DNA from: Panulirus ornatus
Lineage: Eukaryota > Arthropoda > Malacostraca > Decapoda > Palinuridae
NCBI RefSeq assembly: GCF_036320965.1
Contig: NC_092281.1
Span: 6,567,892-6,631,891 of the forward strand
Length of the DNA: 64,000 nt
Direction of reading: 5' to 3'
Part shown: positions 62,815-64,000 of the stretch, piece by piece
How positions within the stretch are numbered: the first letter of the stretch is position 1
Layout: every line of letters begins with the position of its first letter
The notes under the pieces: generated by a model
Told to the model about the DNA's origin: nothing
Database searches by the model: none
Seen by the model: the letters and a program-made list of their open reading frames with translations, nothing else
Position numbers and translations under genes: made by a program

Positions 62815-64000
62815 TCCTGAAACAGGAGTGGTGGGAGTATGTGATAGAGTGTAAGAAAGTACACTCTAGTTTGATATGGGTAAAACTGAAAGTTGATGGT
62901 GAGAGATAGGTGATTATTGGTGCATATGCACCTGGGCATGAAAAGGAGGATCATGAGAGACAAGTATTTTGGGAGCAGCTGAGTGAGTGTGTTAGTAGTT
63001 TTGATGCACGAGACCGTGTTATAGTGATGGGGGATTTGAATGCAAAGGTGAGTAATGTAGCAGTTGAGGGAATAATTGGTGTACATGGAGTGTTCAGTGT
63101 TGTAAATGGAAATGGTGAAGAGCTTGTAGATTTATGTGCTGAAAAAGGACTGGTGATGGGGAATACCTGGTTTAAAAAGAGAGATATACATAAGTATACA
63201 TATGTAAGTAGGAGAGATGGCCAGAGAGCATTATTGGATTATGTGTTAATTGATAGGTGCATGAAAGAGAGATTTTTGGATGTTAATGTGCTGAGAGGTG
63301 CAACTGGAGGGATGTCTGATCATTATCTTGTGGAGGCAAAAGTGAAGATTTGTAGAGGTTTTCAGAAAGGAAGAATGTTGTAATGAAAAGAGTGGTGAGA
63401 GTAAGTGAGCTTGGGAAGGAGACTTGTGTGAGTAAGTACCAGGAGAGACTGAGTACGTAAGGGGAGTGGGGGAGAATGGGATGTATTTAGGGAAGCAGTG
63501 ATGGCTTGCGCAAAAGATGCTCTTGGCATGAGAAGCGTGAAAGGTGGGCAGATTAGAAAGGGTAGTGAATGGTGAGATGAAGTAAGATTATTAGTGAAAG
63601 AGAAGAGAGAGGCATTGTTATTTAATGTATGTATGACTCATGGTGAGGTGCCTGAGGATTGGCGGAATGCTTGCATAGTGCCATTGTACAAAGGCAAAGG
63701 AGATAAAAGTTAATGCTCAAATTACAGAGGTATAAGTTTTTTTAGTATTCCTGGTAAATTATATGGGAGGGTATTGATTGAGAGGGTGAAGGCATGTACA
63801 GAGCATCAGATTGGGGAAGAGCAGTGTGGTTTCAGAAGTGGTAGAGGATGTGTGGATCTGGTGTTTGCTGTGAAGAATGTATGTGAGAAATACTTAGAAA
63901 AGCAAATGGATTTGTATGTAGCATTTATGGATCTGGAGAAGGCATATGATAGGGTTGATAGAGATGCTGTGTGGAAGGTATTAAGAATATATGGTGTGGG
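62815..64000 (+). mobile_element. LINE-A copy with endonuclease domain, internally deleted, runs off the window
   Basis: The only young copy here with an apurinic-type endonuclease (EEP fold). A frame from about 62830 has one TAG near 62908 and then stays open to 63383: VIIGAYAPGHEK, VIVMGDLNAKV, LLDYVLIDRCMKERF and GGMSDHYLVEAKV, the expected metal-binding and catalytic blocks (GDLN, SDHxxV). The linker follows with small deletions near 63456. At about 63617 roughly 500 bp of linker/early RT is missing, and RT resumes at TTATTTAATGTATGTATGAC. It continues past CGFRSGRGC (63826) and DLEKAYDRVDRDA to the window edge. Confidence 0.93.
62910..63383 (+). pseudogene. LINE-A endonuclease domain (EEP superfamily)
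   Basis: 157-codon open frame within the preceding element. VIVMGDLNAKV at residues about 38-48 carries the Asp-Leu-Asn motif; SDHYLVEAKVKI near residues 135-146 carries the catalytic His. Upstream in-frame sequence continues after a stop, so the N-terminal strand is disabled. In RTE-type elements this enzyme nicks the target DNA to start reverse transcription. Confidence 0.85.

Noticed and set aside
51432..64000. PCCB exon 2
   Set aside because: No stretch encoding GKLTARERI or later PCCB motifs was found on the plus strand, so none is reported.

Overview
The window is animal nuclear DNA: genes split by spliceosomal introns, long AT-rich intergenic stretches, many microsatellites and heavy non-LTR retrotransposon content. 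Repeat style and intron sizes suggest an arthropod, most likely a decapod crustacean; that placement is inference. No prokaryotic features were seen.

Two protein-coding genes are supported, head to head. On the minus strand, 50729 down to 9060, lies a complete Cullin-3 gene (Cul3) in 14 coding exons. All 14 boundaries could be placed by GT/AG sites, keep frame, and give a predicted protein of 829 residues. On the plus strand, from 51234, lies coding exon 1 of the mitochondrial propionyl-CoA carboxylase beta subunit (PCCB); its remaining exons are not recognised before 64000. The 504 bp between the two ATGs should be a bidirectional promoter and holds a perfect palindromic CRE.

Almost everything else recognisable is mobile DNA. 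One RTE-like non-LTR retrotransposon family (called LINE-A here) appears as more than a dozen young, 5'-truncated copies on both strands, and as several old degenerate copies. A short element of about 245 bp (SINE-B here) is present five times, plus one relic. LINE-A and SINE-B end in a related 3' tail with a small hairpin (loop CTACCT) before the A-rich end, the arrangement expected of a LINE/SINE pair sharing one retrotransposition machinery. Old Tigger/pogo-type transposase relics, a CR1/L2-like LINE end, a second RTE family, a tRNA-derived SINE relic, one unclassified repeat family and several mini- and microsatellites fill the rest.

Layout. 1-9059: intergenic sequence 3' of Cul3 with nested LINE-A tails at 1.1-4.0 kb. 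9060-16112: Cul3 exons 14 to 10. 16113-36400: a 20.3 kb intron 9 packed with repeats. 36401-50729: Cul3 exons 9 to 1, with a LINE-A tandem pair in intron 6 and a second chain in intron 1. 50730-51233: shared promoter. 51234-51431: PCCB exon 1. 51432-64000: PCCB intron 1, with its second half a dense pile-up of LINE-A and SINE-B copies joined at poly(A) and (TA)n tracts, ending in a copy that still has its endonuclease domain.

The most interesting material is the repeat biology: shared tail hairpin, head-to-tail chains, insertion into (TA)n and A-tails, and two LINE-A subfamilies separated by linked tail and coding differences.
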